64,000 nucleotides of DNA from Antrihabitans auranticaus (GTDB taxonomy: Bacteria > Actinomycetota > Actinomycetes > Mycobacteriales > Mycobacteriaceae), in assembly GCF_016481275.1 (NCBI RefSeq), contig NZ_JAEMNW010000002.1, positions 62,001 to 126,000 of the forward strand, read 5' to 3'. The notes under the pieces are model-generated. The model was given only the letters and a program-made list of their open reading frames with translations. It had not been told where the DNA came from and ran no database searches. Each line of letters starts with the position of its first letter. The stretch's first letter is position 1. Below are positions 9,363 to 17,454 of this stretch, piece after piece. The position numbers and the translations under genes were made by a program.

Positions 9363-10166
9363 TCAGGCGGTGAAGCCGGGCAGCCAATCGAAAGTGTCGG
9401 GGCGGGTCGCCTTGTACTCGAGGCTGATGTAGCCGTCGTAGCCGTTGGCCGCCAACTGCTTCAGGTAGCGCTGTAAATCGATCTCGCCGGTGCCGGGTTC
9501 GCCGCGGCCGGGCGAATCTGCGATCTGGACGTGGCCGATGCGGTCCGCGTAGGTGTCCAGCGCGGCTGCGACATCGTCTCCGTTGACGTCGAGGTGGTAC
9601 AGGTCGGCGAGCAGGCGAAGGTCGGTTACGCCGTGGTCCCGCTCGACCGTCTCGATGACTGCGACGGCGTCGCGTGCGTGCTTCAGCGGGTACGCGGGCG
9701 CACCGCTCACCGGCTCCACCAGGACAACGCCACCGATTCGCGCCGCCGCCTTGCCGGCCCTCGCCAGGTTCTCGGCTGCGATCGCATCCTGCTCTGCCGG
9801 GTCGATGCCGTCGATCCTGTTGCCGTACAGGGCATTGAATCCTCTGGTCCCCAGTCGCGCACCGATTCCGACCGTGACGTCGATGTTGTCACGGAACTCA
9901 GCGGCGGTCGCTGGGTTGGAGAGCAGGCCGCGGTCGCCCGCGGGCATGTTTCCGGCCGCGAAGTTCAGGCCTGTGAGCGCAACCCCCGCGTTCTCGATGG
10001 CGGCGACGAACGCGTCGACCTCCTGATCTGCAGGTACGGCGGTTTCGAACGGCCACCAGAACTCGACTGCGCCGAAACCTGCGTCGCGCGCAGCCTGGGG
10101 GCGCTGCAGCAACGGGAGATCGGTGAGCAGAATCGAGCAGTTGACTGTGTAGGCGCGAGTGTCCAT
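9363..10166 (-). CDS. hyi: Hydroxypyruvate isomerase
   Basis: A 267-residue TIM-barrel isomerase that interconverts hydroxypyruvate and tartronate semialdehyde. It starts with YTVNCSILLTDLPLLQRP and contains GFGAVEFWWPF, LTGLNFAAGNMPAGDRGLL, VLVEPVSGAPAYPL with a metal-ligand glutamate, LLADLYHLDVNGDD, GHVQIADSPGRGEPGTGEID and a C-terminal YISLEYKAT, all typical of Hyi. It is second in the operon, downstream of the standalone allophanate-hydrolase-like gene and 26 bases upstream of glxR. Confidence 0.95.
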   Translation of the reverse strand: MDTRAYTVNCSILLTDLPLLQRPQAARDAGFGAVEFWWPFETAVPADQEVDAFVAAIENAGVALTGLNFAAGNMPAGDRGLLSNPATAAEFRDNIDVTVGIGARLGTRGFNALYGNRIDGIDPAEQDAIAAENLARAGKAAARIGGVVLVEPVSGAPAYPLKHARDAVAVIETVERDHGVTDLRLLADLYHLDVNGDDVAAALDTYADRIGHVQIADSPGRGEPGTGEIDLQRYLKQLAANGYDGYISLEYKATRPDTFDWLPGFTA

Positions 10167-10201
10167 GTCGTGTCTTGCCTTTCGAGATTGTGGCGGTCGG
10201 T

Positions 10202-10594
10202 TCAGGAGGGTTCCGGGAGGCCGCGGTACTTGCGCCAGCCGCCGTGCTCGGTGATCTCGGTGAGCTGGTCGGGGATCGACTCGAGATAGCCCGGCCGGAG
10301 CCCGACCGCCAGTACCGACCTGCCGTCGTCGAGCTTGATGACCGTCAGTTCGAGTTCGGCCGGCTCGTCCGGAAGGAAATCGGTCCGGATGTTGTCCATC
10401 GGCACGTCGTACAGCTCGCCCTCGATGGACGCGCCGCCGTCCTCGGTCAGCAGCAGTGCGGGGAATTCGTCGCGCACGGAGAAGAACCGGTAGATCGGAG
10501 CAGTGCGTACCGCGCCCACGAACTTGTGCTGCGCCACGTTGTGGTGCAGGTTGCCGCCCCGCATTGCGCCGCCGTTGCAGAACAACTCCGCCAT
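10202..10594 (-). CDS. Standalone AtzF C-terminal-like / gamma-glutamylcyclotransferase-fold protein
   Basis: A 130-residue protein and the first gene of the allantoin/glyoxylate operon. It resembles the small C-terminal domain of allophanate hydrolases and amidase-linked GGCT-fold proteins: an N-terminal FCNGGAMRGGNLHHNVAQ, a central IEGELYDVP, and a final EITEHGGWRKYRG. It has no amidase domain, signal peptide or membrane segment. The start at 10594 is preceded by GAGGG; longer upstream extensions read through the operator and are unlikely. Its position suggests a role in ureide breakdown, possibly the ureidoglycolate step for which no other gene is seen, but that is a hypothesis. The reaction is unknown. 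Confidence 0.8.
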   Translation of the reverse strand: MAELFCNGGAMRGGNLHHNVAQHKFVGAVRTAPIYRFFSVRDEFPALLLTEDGGASIEGELYDVPMDNIRTDFLPDEPAELELTVIKLDDGRSVLAVGLRPGYLESIPDQLTEITEHGGWRKYRGLPEPS

Positions 10595-10619
10595 CTCAGG
10601 TCCCTCTTTCTTCGCTAAC

Positions 10620-10655
10620 TTCCATATTATGGAAGTAATATTTCGTTTAGTGGTA
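10620..10655. promoter_or_regulatory. AllR-type operator of the main allantoin operon
   Basis: TTCCATATTATGGAA at 10620-10634 is a perfect 15-bp palindrome (7 + 1 + 7), centred 33 bases upstream of the first operon gene. A weaker half-site TTTCG starts 21 bases later (10641), and TGGTA at 10651-10655 would complete a degenerate second site. The same palindrome occurs at 12961. Confidence 0.8.
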
Positions 10656-10718
10656 TTAGTGAACCGCGTCACGCACGGTTTGTCAAGCCTGATTCGGCGA
10701 TTCGTCCCACGAATGGAG

Positions 10719-10748
10719 ACGGGCGCCGACCATGCGGTCGGCGCCCGT
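10719..10748. terminator. Strong hairpin downstream of the nucleoside phosphorylase
   Basis: A perfect 13-bp stem, ACGGGCGCCGACC / GGTCGGCGCCCGT, with a 4-nt ATGC loop lies 19 bases past the phosphorylase stop. No T-run follows. It separates the dctA-phosphorylase transcript from the operator and promoter of the allantoin operon. Confidence 0.75.
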
Positions 10749-10767
10749 GGTACTTCGAAACCTATTC

Positions 10768-11541
10768 TCATACAGAAGAATTGGCTCCAGCGTGTGTAGA
10801 GTCCAGCGCCACGGCAACTTGCAGCAGCGCCTGCCTCAGGCGCTTTGTCTTGCTGTCGAGAACCTCGCTGACCAACTCCTGGGTGACCGGCCATGGCGTG
10901 TCCGGGATCACGTCGTGGTCGGTCACGAGGGCCACGCACGTGTAGCTGACGCCGAGCTCGGCCGCCAGGGCAGCTTCGGGGTAGGGAGTTTGGCTCACCA
11001 GATCCCAGCCCTGTGCCGCGTACCAGCGGGACTCTGCGCGGGTCGAGTAGCGCGGACCGCGGATCGCGACGAGCGTGCCGCCGTCGTTGACGATCCAGCC
11101 GTTGCTTCGGAGGGCTTGGACCACCGCCCGGCGGCCCGCGAGCGGAAATGGGTCGCCGAAGCTGAGATGTACGTCCTGGTCGTCGTGGAACGTGTCGTCC
11201 GTGCGACCGGTTCTGTCGACGAGTTGGTCCGGCACGACGATCGAACCCACACCGATCGCGGGCCGCAGCGATCCGCAGGGTGTCGGCGCCAGAATGGTCC
11301 GGACACCGAGGCTGTGCAGTGCCCAGATGTTCGCGCGCGCGTTGATGCGGTGCGGCGGAATCGTCCGGTGCCGGCCGGTTCTGGTCAGGTAGGCGACGCG
11401 ATGCCCGTCCGACTTTCCGAGAACGATTGTGTCGGAGCATGATCCGTACGGCGTATCGACGGCAACTTCTTCGACGTCGTCGAGCAACCCGTAGTAGCCC
11501 CAGGTGCCGAGAACGGCAACGTGCACATCGGAGTCAGGCAT
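10768..11541 (-). CDS. MTAP/PNP-family nucleoside phosphorylase
   Basis: A 257-residue trimeric-type phosphorylase that cleaves purine nucleosides with phosphate. Visible motifs include VAVLGTWGYYG at the N-terminus, YLTRTGRHRTIPPHRINARA (phosphate- and sugar-site residues), RTILAPTPCGSLRP, GTLVAIRGPRYSTRAESRWY and VALVTDHDVIP. The sequence is nearer the S-methyl-5'-thioadenosine phosphorylase branch than the hexameric DeoD branch, so 6-oxopurine nucleosides or methylthio-nucleosides are possible substrates. It overlaps the dctA stop by 8 bases and would supply bases to purine catabolism. Substrate choice is uncertain. Confidence 0.88.
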   Translation of the reverse strand: MPDSDVHVAVLGTWGYYGLLDDVEEVAVDTPYGSCSDTIVLGKSDGHRVAYLTRTGRHRTIPPHRINARANIWALHSLGVRTILAPTPCGSLRPAIGVGSIVVPDQLVDRTGRTDDTFHDDQDVHLSFGDPFPLAGRRAVVQALRSNGWIVNDGGTLVAIRGPRYSTRAESRWYAAQGWDLVSQTPYPEAALAAELGVSYTCVALVTDHDVIPDTPWPVTQELVSEVLDSKTKRLRQALLQVAVALDSTHAGANSSV

Positions 11542-12940
11542 TGCGCACCGCCAGTTCTGCCTCGACGGGACGGCTGGTCTTGGTCAATTCGACCGGTGCC
11601 GTGTCGGTTTCGTGTCCGGGGTGCGGATGCGACGCGACGTCATCGGGATCGTCCGGCACGATTCCCCGGTCGAGTACCGCGTGCATCTTGTCGGTATCGA
11701 GCATGCCGACCCACTTGGCGACCACGAAGGTCGCAAGGCAGTTGCCGAGCAGGTTCGTGAAGACCCGCATGGAGTCCATCAAGCGGTCCGCGCCGAGTAG
11801 CAGGGCAACCGCGGCAACGGGGAACGCGCCGATCGCGGCGGCCGTGGCCGACAGTGCGACGAATGCGGATCCCGGGACGCCGGCCATACCCTTCGAGCTG
11901 AGGATGAGGATGCCCATGATCGTGATCTGTTCGCCCAGGCTGAGATCCACGCCGACGGCTTGGGCGAGGAACATCATGGCCAGCGACAAATAGATGGCAG
12001 CACCATCGAGATTGAAGGAGTACCCGGTCGGGACTACGAGGCCCACCACCGCGCGATCGCAACCGGCGTTGTCGAGCTTCTTGATGATTCGCGGCATGAC
12101 CGCTTCGGATGACCCGGTACCGAGTGCCAGCATGAACTCTTCGCGGCAGTACTTCACGAACTTCCACGCGTTGACGCCCGTGAGCAGTTTGACGACCAGC
12201 GAGAGACCGATGATGAACACCAGTGCGGCGCCGTAGCAGGCCAGGATGAGGATGCCGAACGACTTCAGCGAACCGGCACCGTAATTGCCGACGGTGAAGG
12301 CCATCGCGCCGAACGCGCCGAGGGGTGCCAGGTACATGATGTAGCCGACGATCCGGAAGATGACGTGCAGCGCTTGATCGATGACGTCCATCAAGATCGG
12401 CGGCGCCGACTCGCTGTAGGAGGCAAGCGCAACGCCGAAGAGTACGGAGAAGAGCAGAACCTGGAGCAGGCTGTTCTGGGCGAACGCGTCGAACACGCTG
12501 GTCGGAATGATGTTCATGACGAAGTCGACGCCTCCGGGCAGGTGGGCGCCGTGCGTCTTCTCGTCTAGGGCGGTTGTATCGAGGGTCGCCGGGTCGATGT
12601 TCAAACCGTGGCCGGGGTGGACCAGGTTGCCGACCAGGAGGCCGAGCCCGAGTGCGCAGGTAGTCGCTCCCATGAACCACAGCAGCGCTTTGCCGCCGAT
12701 CTGGCCCAGCGCCTTCATGCTGCCTACCTTGGCGATCCCGGTGACGATCACCAGGAAGATCAGCGGCGCGACGACCATCTTGATCAACTTGATGAAACCT
12801 TCGCCGAGGGGCCGACAGTGATCGGCGAGCCCGGGGAAGACGATGCCGGTGGTAATGCCGGCGACGATGCCTATCAGGACTTGGACGAACAGACTCTTAT
12901 ACCAGCGCCGCGGTTTCGCGGTGGTTTCGACTGTGGACAC
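11534..12940 (-). CDS. dctA: DctA-type dicarboxylate/cation symporter
   Basis: About 468 residues with many membrane segments, of the dicarboxylate/amino acid:cation symporter family (SDF). Family features are RPLGEGFIKLIKMVVAPLIF near residue 45, VTGIAKVGSMKALG, GTGSSEAVMPRIIKKLD (serine-rich re-entrant loop), VPTGYSFNLDGAAIYLSLA and SSKGMAGVPGSAFVAL. It imports C4-dicarboxylates or related acids. The GTG at 12940 was chosen because GGAGAGG sits 6 bases upstream; an in-frame ATG at 12955 is possible but lies almost inside the operator at 12961. A purine/allantoin-type operator here suggests the true cargo may be a product or relative of ureide metabolism. Confidence 0.92.
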   Translation of the reverse strand: MSTVETTAKPRRWYKSLFVQVLIGIVAGITTGIVFPGLADHCRPLGEGFIKLIKMVVAPLIFLVIVTGIAKVGSMKALGQIGGKALLWFMGATTCALGLGLLVGNLVHPGHGLNIDPATLDTTALDEKTHGAHLPGGVDFVMNIIPTSVFDAFAQNSLLQVLLFSVLFGVALASYSESAPPILMDVIDQALHVIFRIVGYIMYLAPLGAFGAMAFTVGNYGAGSLKSFGILILACYGAALVFIIGLSLVVKLLTGVNAWKFVKYCREEFMLALGTGSSEAVMPRIIKKLDNAGCDRAVVGLVVPTGYSFNLDGAAIYLSLAMMFLAQAVGVDLSLGEQITIMGILILSSKGMAGVPGSAFVALSATAAAIGAFPVAAVALLLGADRLMDSMRVFTNLLGNCLATFVVAKWVGMLDTDKMHAVLDRGIVPDDPDDVASHPHPGHETDTAPVELTKTSRPVEAELAVRNA

Positions 12941-12960
12941 GAAGTACCTCTCCATCGGAC

Positions 12961-12996
12961 TTCCATATTATGGAAGTTAAATTCCATTACTAATAT
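12961..12996. promoter_or_regulatory. AllR-type operator upstream of dctA
   Basis: TTCCATATTATGGAA at 12961-12975 is identical to the palindrome at 10620. A second TTCCA starts 21 bases later (12982), the same offset seen at the other two sites. It lies in the gap between dctA and the divergent IclR regulator gene. Confidence 0.8.
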
Positions 12997-13081
12997 AGTG
13001 GTCCGCATCACATGGAGTGTCAAGGCCGAAGTCGCTACGACCACTGGGCACGCGGCAGCGCTATCGTCATACGATTAGGTA

Positions 13082-13096
13082 ATTCCGCTAGTCGGA
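13082..13096. promoter_or_regulatory. Candidate autoregulatory operator of the IclR regulator
   Basis: TTCCGCTAGTCGGAA has 5-bp arms TTCCG/CGGAA with the same 15-bp overall spacing as the three allantoin-locus palindromes. It ends 37 bases before the regulator start, so it could mediate autoregulation. The centre differs from the other sites, so confidence is lower. Confidence 0.5.
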
Positions 13097-13133
13097 AGTC
13101 GGATTGCCTCTCGGGGCGGGAAAGGAAGTATCG

Positions 13134-13904
13134 ATGGCCGCGATACCGAACCAAGGCGGCGGCGTGCAGTCCGTCGACCGCGCCTTCGACATCCTCGAGA
13201 TCATGGCGGCCGCAGGGGGATCGATCGCACTCAGCGAGCTCGCCGAAACCGCAGGATTGCCGCTCCCGACAATCCATCGGCTGACTCGATCGCTCGTCTC
13301 GCGCGGATATGTGCGACAGCTGCCTTCGCGAAAGTATGCGCTGGGGCCGAAGCTGATTCGGCTGGGGGAGAGTGCGACGCAGCTGATCGGTGCCTGGTCG
13401 CGCCCACACCTGTCCGACCTCGTCCGGGCCACCGGCGAGACCGCCAACATGGCTGTCCTCGACGGCACCGCCGCCGTATACGTCGCACAGGTGCCGTCGG
13501 AACATTCGATGCGCATGTTCACCGAGGTCGGCAAGCGGGTCTACACCCATTGCACCGGTGTCGGCAAAGCGCTTCTTGCGCAACTTCCCGACGACTCGGT
13601 CCGCAGCATCGTGGCGCGGGCGGGTATGCCCCGGCAGACGCCGAATACGCACACCGATCCCGATTCGCTGATCACCGACCTCGGTGTCATCCGCCAGCGT
13701 GGATACGCGATCGACGAGGGTGAGCAGGAGATCGGGGTTCGGTGCTTCTCGGTGCCGGTGCCCAACGCGCCGACGCCCACCGCGATCTCGGTGTCGGGAC
13801 CGGCGGCGCGTGTCACCGTCGAATCGGCGGACCACATCGTGCCCCTGCTCAAGCGAGTCGCCAAGGAACTCGCGACCGAATTCGACACCAACGCTGCACT
13901 GTAA
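13134..13904 (+). CDS. allR: IclR-family regulator of the allantoin locus
   Basis: A 256-residue IclR-type regulator. The N-terminal winged helix-turn-helix spans roughly residues 10-70 (GGVQSVDRAFDILEIM, then LSELAETAGLPLPTIHRLTR), and the C-terminal effector domain contains YTHCTGVGKALLAQL, GYAIDEGEQEIGVRCFSVPV and PTAISVSGPAARV. The start at 13134 follows AAAGGAAG; the upstream extension would cross the candidate operator. It is divergent from dctA. By analogy with AllR proteins it probably represses the permease, dctA and allantoin operons until a ureide or glyoxylate-type effector binds. Confidence 0.9.
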   Translation: MAAIPNQGGGVQSVDRAFDILEIMAAAGGSIALSELAETAGLPLPTIHRLTRSLVSRGYVRQLPSRKYALGPKLIRLGESATQLIGAWSRPHLSDLVRATGETANMAVLDGTAAVYVAQVPSEHSMRMFTEVGKRVYTHCTGVGKALLAQLPDDSVRSIVARAGMPRQTPNTHTDPDSLITDLGVIRQRGYAIDEGEQEIGVRCFSVPVPNAPTPTAISVSGPAARVTVESADHIVPLLKRVAKELATEFDTNAAL

Positions 13905-13974
13905 TCTGCGGTCGAGGCCGAAGAACTGAAACGTGTTCTTGTTTATCGACGGTGCTTGGAGAATGCTGCTAGGC

Positions 13975-14448
13975 ATGGACCTGGTCGCACTCGAAGAAAT
14001 CCGCAGACTCAAGTACCGATACGCCCGTGCCCTCGATCTCAAGCGGTGGGACGAGTTCGCGGACGTCTTCACGGTCGACGCCGTCGCCGAATACGGCACG
14101 CGCGCACTCTCCGAGCCGCTGACCCTGACAGGCCGCGCGGCGATCGTTTCGTTCATGCGCAAGGCCTTGGGAAACGGCATCATCACCGTCCACATGATGA
14201 CTCAGCCGGAAATCGAGATCGATGGTGAGACAGCCACGGGGACTTGGTGTTTCGAGGACACAGTGATCGCACACGAGCAGCGGGTGATGATCAAAGGCTC
14301 GGCGTACTACGACGACGTCTACCGCCGTGAAGACGGGATCTGGCGCATCGCGCGCACTGGCTATGTGCGCACCTGGGAGGCGTCGGTCTCGTTCGACGAC
14401 ATGCCAAGCTTCAACCTGCTGGCGAATCGCTGGGCAACTGCCGGGTGA
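13975..14448 (+). CDS. SnoaL-like (NTF2-fold) protein
   Basis: About 157 residues with the NTF2/SnoaL cone fold: EEIRRLKYRYARALDLKRWDEF at the N-terminus, VFTVDAVAEYGTRAL, a central HMMTQPEIEIDGETATGTWC and a C-terminal YYDDVYRREDGIWRIARTGY. Proteins of this group are small ligand-binding proteins or isomerases/dehydratases found next to degradation genes. It lies 70 bases after the IclR regulator and could share its transcript. Starts at 13963 and 13933 (GTG) are also in frame; 13975 was chosen by similarity to the usual N-terminus. No catalytic residues can be assigned. Confidence 0.75.
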   Translation: MDLVALEEIRRLKYRYARALDLKRWDEFADVFTVDAVAEYGTRALSEPLTLTGRAAIVSFMRKALGNGIITVHMMTQPEIEIDGETATGTWCFEDTVIAHEQRVMIKGSAYYDDVYRREDGIWRIARTGYVRTWEASVSFDDMPSFNLLANRWATAG

Positions 14449-14467
14449 TCCACCCGGTCGCTCGACG

Positions 14468-15745
14468 CTAGCGCTCGCTGAGGACCGTATCGCCTAGGAG
14501 TTGGCAAAGCAGCAGTGCAACTTCGACGTCGAGGCGATCGTCGTCGATCGCTCTACCGCGGCGTTGCACGGCTCGACCGACCCGATATCGCACGGTGTTG
14601 AAATGCAGATGCAACTCGGCTGCCGAAGCCTTGAAACTCGAACCGGTCCGCAAGAACGTCCGCAGGGTCTCGCGCAATCGGTCGTCCTGCTCGGTTATCG
14701 ATGCGAGCGGGCCGAGCACCTCGCGCACCCAACGACGTGCGGTTTCGACATTTTCGCCGAGTAGGCCGGCGAGCAGTATGCCGGGGTCACCTGCTTCGAT
14801 CACGCGGTCGGCGCGCGCATGGTTGTTCAATGCAACACTGCGCGCTTCGAGCGCCTGCTGGTGCGAACGGCGGAATCCCGCCAAGCCGGCCAGCGGGCGG
14901 CCGATGGAAACGAACGGCGAATCGTCGGCTGCGGCGACGATTTCGCGGATTCGGGCCGACGCGTCCGGTGATTTGTCGATCGGAAACGGAATCCATGCCC
15001 AAGCGGTCAATCTGTCGGCCGGAATGTACAAGCACGCTTCTCGGTCCCCGACCGACGCGGCGAGCCGTTGAATGAATTGCTCCAGCAGAACTGTTTCGTT
15101 GCCTGCGGGAGATTCGTCGCACCAGGCGACCAACGCCAGATGTACCCGCCGGAGCGGGTACTGAATGAGCATCGTCATCGCGTCGATGTCGTTGTCGCCG
15201 CCCTCCAAGAGGTCGCGGACGTGTGACGCACGAACGTAATTGCGGCTGCCGTGCCATCGGTCGCGTTCATCGTGGTAGGTGGTGATGACGCGCTGCGATA
15301 TCCAATCGATGTAATCGAAAGTGTCGGCTGTGAGCCGGTCTGTCACGTCGAGCGCAGACTCCGCATCCAGCCCGCATTTTCGGATTTCGCTGAGCATCGT
15401 TTCGAGAACCGTTTGGTGCCCGATTCGATATGCCCGCACCAAGACATTTGCCGGTATATCGCGCTGCGCGAGGCGTCGCGCATATTCGAGGGCAAGGCTG
15501 GGCGGTTCGATCTGATTCAGTGGGATGCCGTTGCGTATCGCCGCGAAGATTGTCTCGATATTCGCTGTCACCGTATCGCTGAGCATGGCCATCAGCTGCG
15601 GATCTTCGCGCAGCTCGGCGATCTCGCCGACCAGGACCCGTTTCGTGCGCGCGGTAACTTCGACAAGTCGCTCCTGCAGCCTGCCGATGATCTCGACGAC
15701 CGTCGCGTTCGCCGACGCGTCGCGCTTCTGATCGCTGTCCGCCAT
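14468..15745 (-). CDS. PucR/CdaR-type transcriptional regulator (GGDEF-like + C-terminal HTH)
   Basis: A 425-residue regulator. The middle has RADRVIEAGDPGILLAGLLGENVE, and the C-terminus carries the PucR-type helix-turn-helix around LRTFLRTGSSFKASAAELHL and HFNTVRYRVGRAVQ. The N-terminal half resembles the uncharacterised all-alpha sensor region of actinobacterial PucR proteins (YARRLAQRDIPANVLVRAYR). The start at 15745 (MADSDQ) was used because the further upstream frame is a low-complexity Arg-rich extension. It is divergent from another PucR-type gene at 16019. Its target may be the acyl-CoA ligase/P450 genes or the neighbouring purine genes. Confidence 0.88.
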   Translation of the reverse strand: MADSDQKRDASANATVVEIIGRLQERLVEVTARTKRVLVGEIAELREDPQLMAMLSDTVTANIETIFAAIRNGIPLNQIEPPSLALEYARRLAQRDIPANVLVRAYRIGHQTVLETMLSEIRKCGLDAESALDVTDRLTADTFDYIDWISQRVITTYHDERDRWHGSRNYVRASHVRDLLEGGDNDIDAMTMLIQYPLRRVHLALVAWCDESPAGNETVLLEQFIQRLAASVGDREACLYIPADRLTAWAWIPFPIDKSPDASARIREIVAAADDSPFVSIGRPLAGLAGFRRSHQQALEARSVALNNHARADRVIEAGDPGILLAGLLGENVETARRWVREVLGPLASITEQDDRLRETLRTFLRTGSSFKASAAELHLHFNTVRYRVGRAVQRRGRAIDDDRLDVEVALLLCQLLGDTVLSER

Positions 15746-16018
15746 GGTCGGAGAGTAGCCCCATCGAGCTCCGCAGATCACAAGTTTGCGACGGCACCGG
15801 CGCTGCTGACCGACTGATACAGCATCGAACTTGTAGCCGCGATACAACAGTCGGCTGAAAGTTGGTAGGTCGGGTACATCGCGACGCCGACGTGCGCGCC
15901 GTAACGTTCTGCACGGTTGCAAATGCGAAATGCATTCGTAAACAAGCTATTTCGGAATCGATCGGCGCAGTGCGACATCTACAGGTACAGCCCACCACAC
16001 GAAGAGGTTCAGAACGCC

Positions 16019-17314
16019 ATGTCGAAACCTGGCTCTTTCGGTCCGCAGCGGCGCCCCCATGCCAGTACGCACCGGGACAGGCGAGCGGCGTCGTCGCCCG
16101 TTGCGTTGGCCGGCGCGCTCGGCACTCGCGACGAAGTAGGTGACAGTCAGATGGGCGACAGCAGGGAGGTTCGGCAGTTGATCCGCGATCGGAACGTCCT
16201 GATCGAGTCGTTGTTCGCTGAACAGGACACGCTCGTCGAACGAGTTCGCGCGGCTCTCGGGGTCGAGCATTCGGTCAATCGCAGGGTGCGATCCGACGAA
16301 CTCCACAACGACATGGCACGCGATGTCGTGCGGATCCTGTCCGCTGCTCGTGGTGGTCGTGCTGTCGTCAACGGCGACGATGTTGCCGACCTCGCAATCG
16401 CCGGCGAGGCATGGGCGCGCCAGGGGGTTCCCGTCGACGAGATGTTGCGCGCCTGGCAGATCGGTGTCGAGGTTGTGGTCGGCCACGTTCGCGATCTCGG
16501 TCGGCGGCTCGGCGTCGAGGATGCCGACCTCCTCGAGTTCGTCTCGTCAGCGCTGGCGTGGTCGGACATCGCCGTCGTCACAGCTGCAAAGGGGCACCGG
16601 ACAGCTGAGATAGCCCTCGCGATCGCGGAAGAAGAGCGGCGCGCCGGGTTCGTGCGGGGTGTGCTCTTCGGGACGGTGCCGGCGTCTGATCTGCGCGTGA
16701 CTGCGGAGGCCCACGGGATCGATCCGACCCGTGAGTACGTCGCGATCAGAGCACGCCTCGCCGACGGTGTGAATCAGCGAAAGCTGGAGCAGCAATTAGG
16801 TTTTCATGATTCATCGCAGCGCAGGCAGGGGCTGTGCGCGCTGGTGGACGGCGCAATCGCCGGATTCCTGAGTGAGCCACCGTCGACAATCGGCGACGGT
16901 CTGGCCGGAGTCGGCGCGCCGCGGCCGCTGAAGTACGTTGCAGAGTCCTACCGGCAGGCGACGCGCGCTTTGATGACGGTGCAGGCGTGCGGTCTGCACG
17001 GGGCACACGATCTCGAGTCGCTCGGCCTACGGGCAGCGGTCGCCATGGACAGCGACGTCAGCGACATCATTCGCGCGCGCTACCTCGATCCACTGTCGCC
17101 AGGGGACTCGGCCCGGGAACTAATCGCGACCGTCCGGGCGTACCTCGCATGTGACATGCACGTCGAGCGCACGGCAACACGATTGTTCGTGCATCAGAAC
17201 ACTGTTCGGTACAGGCTTGCCCGCTTCGAGGAGTTGACCGGTGCGTCGCTACGCGAGACGCAGGTGATCGTCGAAGTGTGGTGGGCGATCGCACTTTCGG
17301 AGATGAGTTTGTAG
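16019..17314 (+). CDS. PucR/CdaR-type transcriptional regulator
   Basis: Up to 431 residues, with the same architecture as its divergent neighbour: an N-terminal all-alpha domain (VDEMLRAWQIGVEVVVGHVR), a central GGDEF-like region with SLGLRAAVAMDSDV-type sequence, and a C-terminal HTH, RAYLACDMHVERTATRLFVH then QNTVRYRLARFEELTG. The first 44 residues are weakly family-like, and a start at 16151 (MGDSRE) preceded by AGGTG is a real alternative. It lies upstream of, and in the same direction as, the acyl-CoA ligase, P450, reductase and oxygenase genes, so it is a good candidate for their regulator. Confidence 0.85.
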   Translation: MSKPGSFGPQRRPHASTHRDRRAASSPVALAGALGTRDEVGDSQMGDSREVRQLIRDRNVLIESLFAEQDTLVERVRAALGVEHSVNRRVRSDELHNDMARDVVRILSAARGGRAVVNGDDVADLAIAGEAWARQGVPVDEMLRAWQIGVEVVVGHVRDLGRRLGVEDADLLEFVSSALAWSDIAVVTAAKGHRTAEIALAIAEEERRAGFVRGVLFGTVPASDLRVTAEAHGIDPTREYVAIRARLADGVNQRKLEQQLGFHDSSQRRQGLCALVDGAIAGFLSEPPSTIGDGLAGVGAPRPLKYVAESYRQATRALMTVQACGLHGAHDLESLGLRAAVAMDSDVSDIIRARYLDPLSPGDSARELIATVRAYLACDMHVERTATRLFVHQNTVRYRLARFEELTGASLRETQVIVEVWWAIALSEMSL

Positions 17315-17315
17315 T

Positions 17316-17355
17316 CGGAGCCAATCCGGGGCGCACATTCTCGGAATGGGCTCCG
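17316..17355. terminator. Possible terminator after the second PucR gene
   Basis: CGGAGCC at 17316-17322 pairs with GGCTCCG at 17349-17355, and weaker inner pairing (ATCCG with CGGAAT) extends the hairpin. It begins 2 bases after the regulator stop. This would isolate the ligase operon from the regulator transcript. Confidence 0.4.
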
Positions 17356-17454
17356 TAGTGGTTCGACTATGCGGTTACCAGACTTGGTCGCACAGTTCGC
17401 GCTGCGCGCGAATCCTACCCACGCACTTGCCACCGAGGATCGAGGAGGAACTCA

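Noticed and set aside
10595-11440. N-terminal 280-residue extension of the GGCT-like gene
   Set aside because: The extension runs antisense-like through the phosphorylase gene, the hairpin and the operator, and is low-complexity; the real start at 10594 has a ribosome site.
12941-12955. ATG at 12955 as the dctA start
   Set aside because: It leaves the operator overlapping the ribosome site and has weak Shine-Dalgarno; GTG at 12940 has GGAGAGG. It remains possible.
15746-15922. 59-residue upstream extension of the first PucR gene
   Set aside because: Arg-rich and unlike the family; it covers the divergent promoter region.
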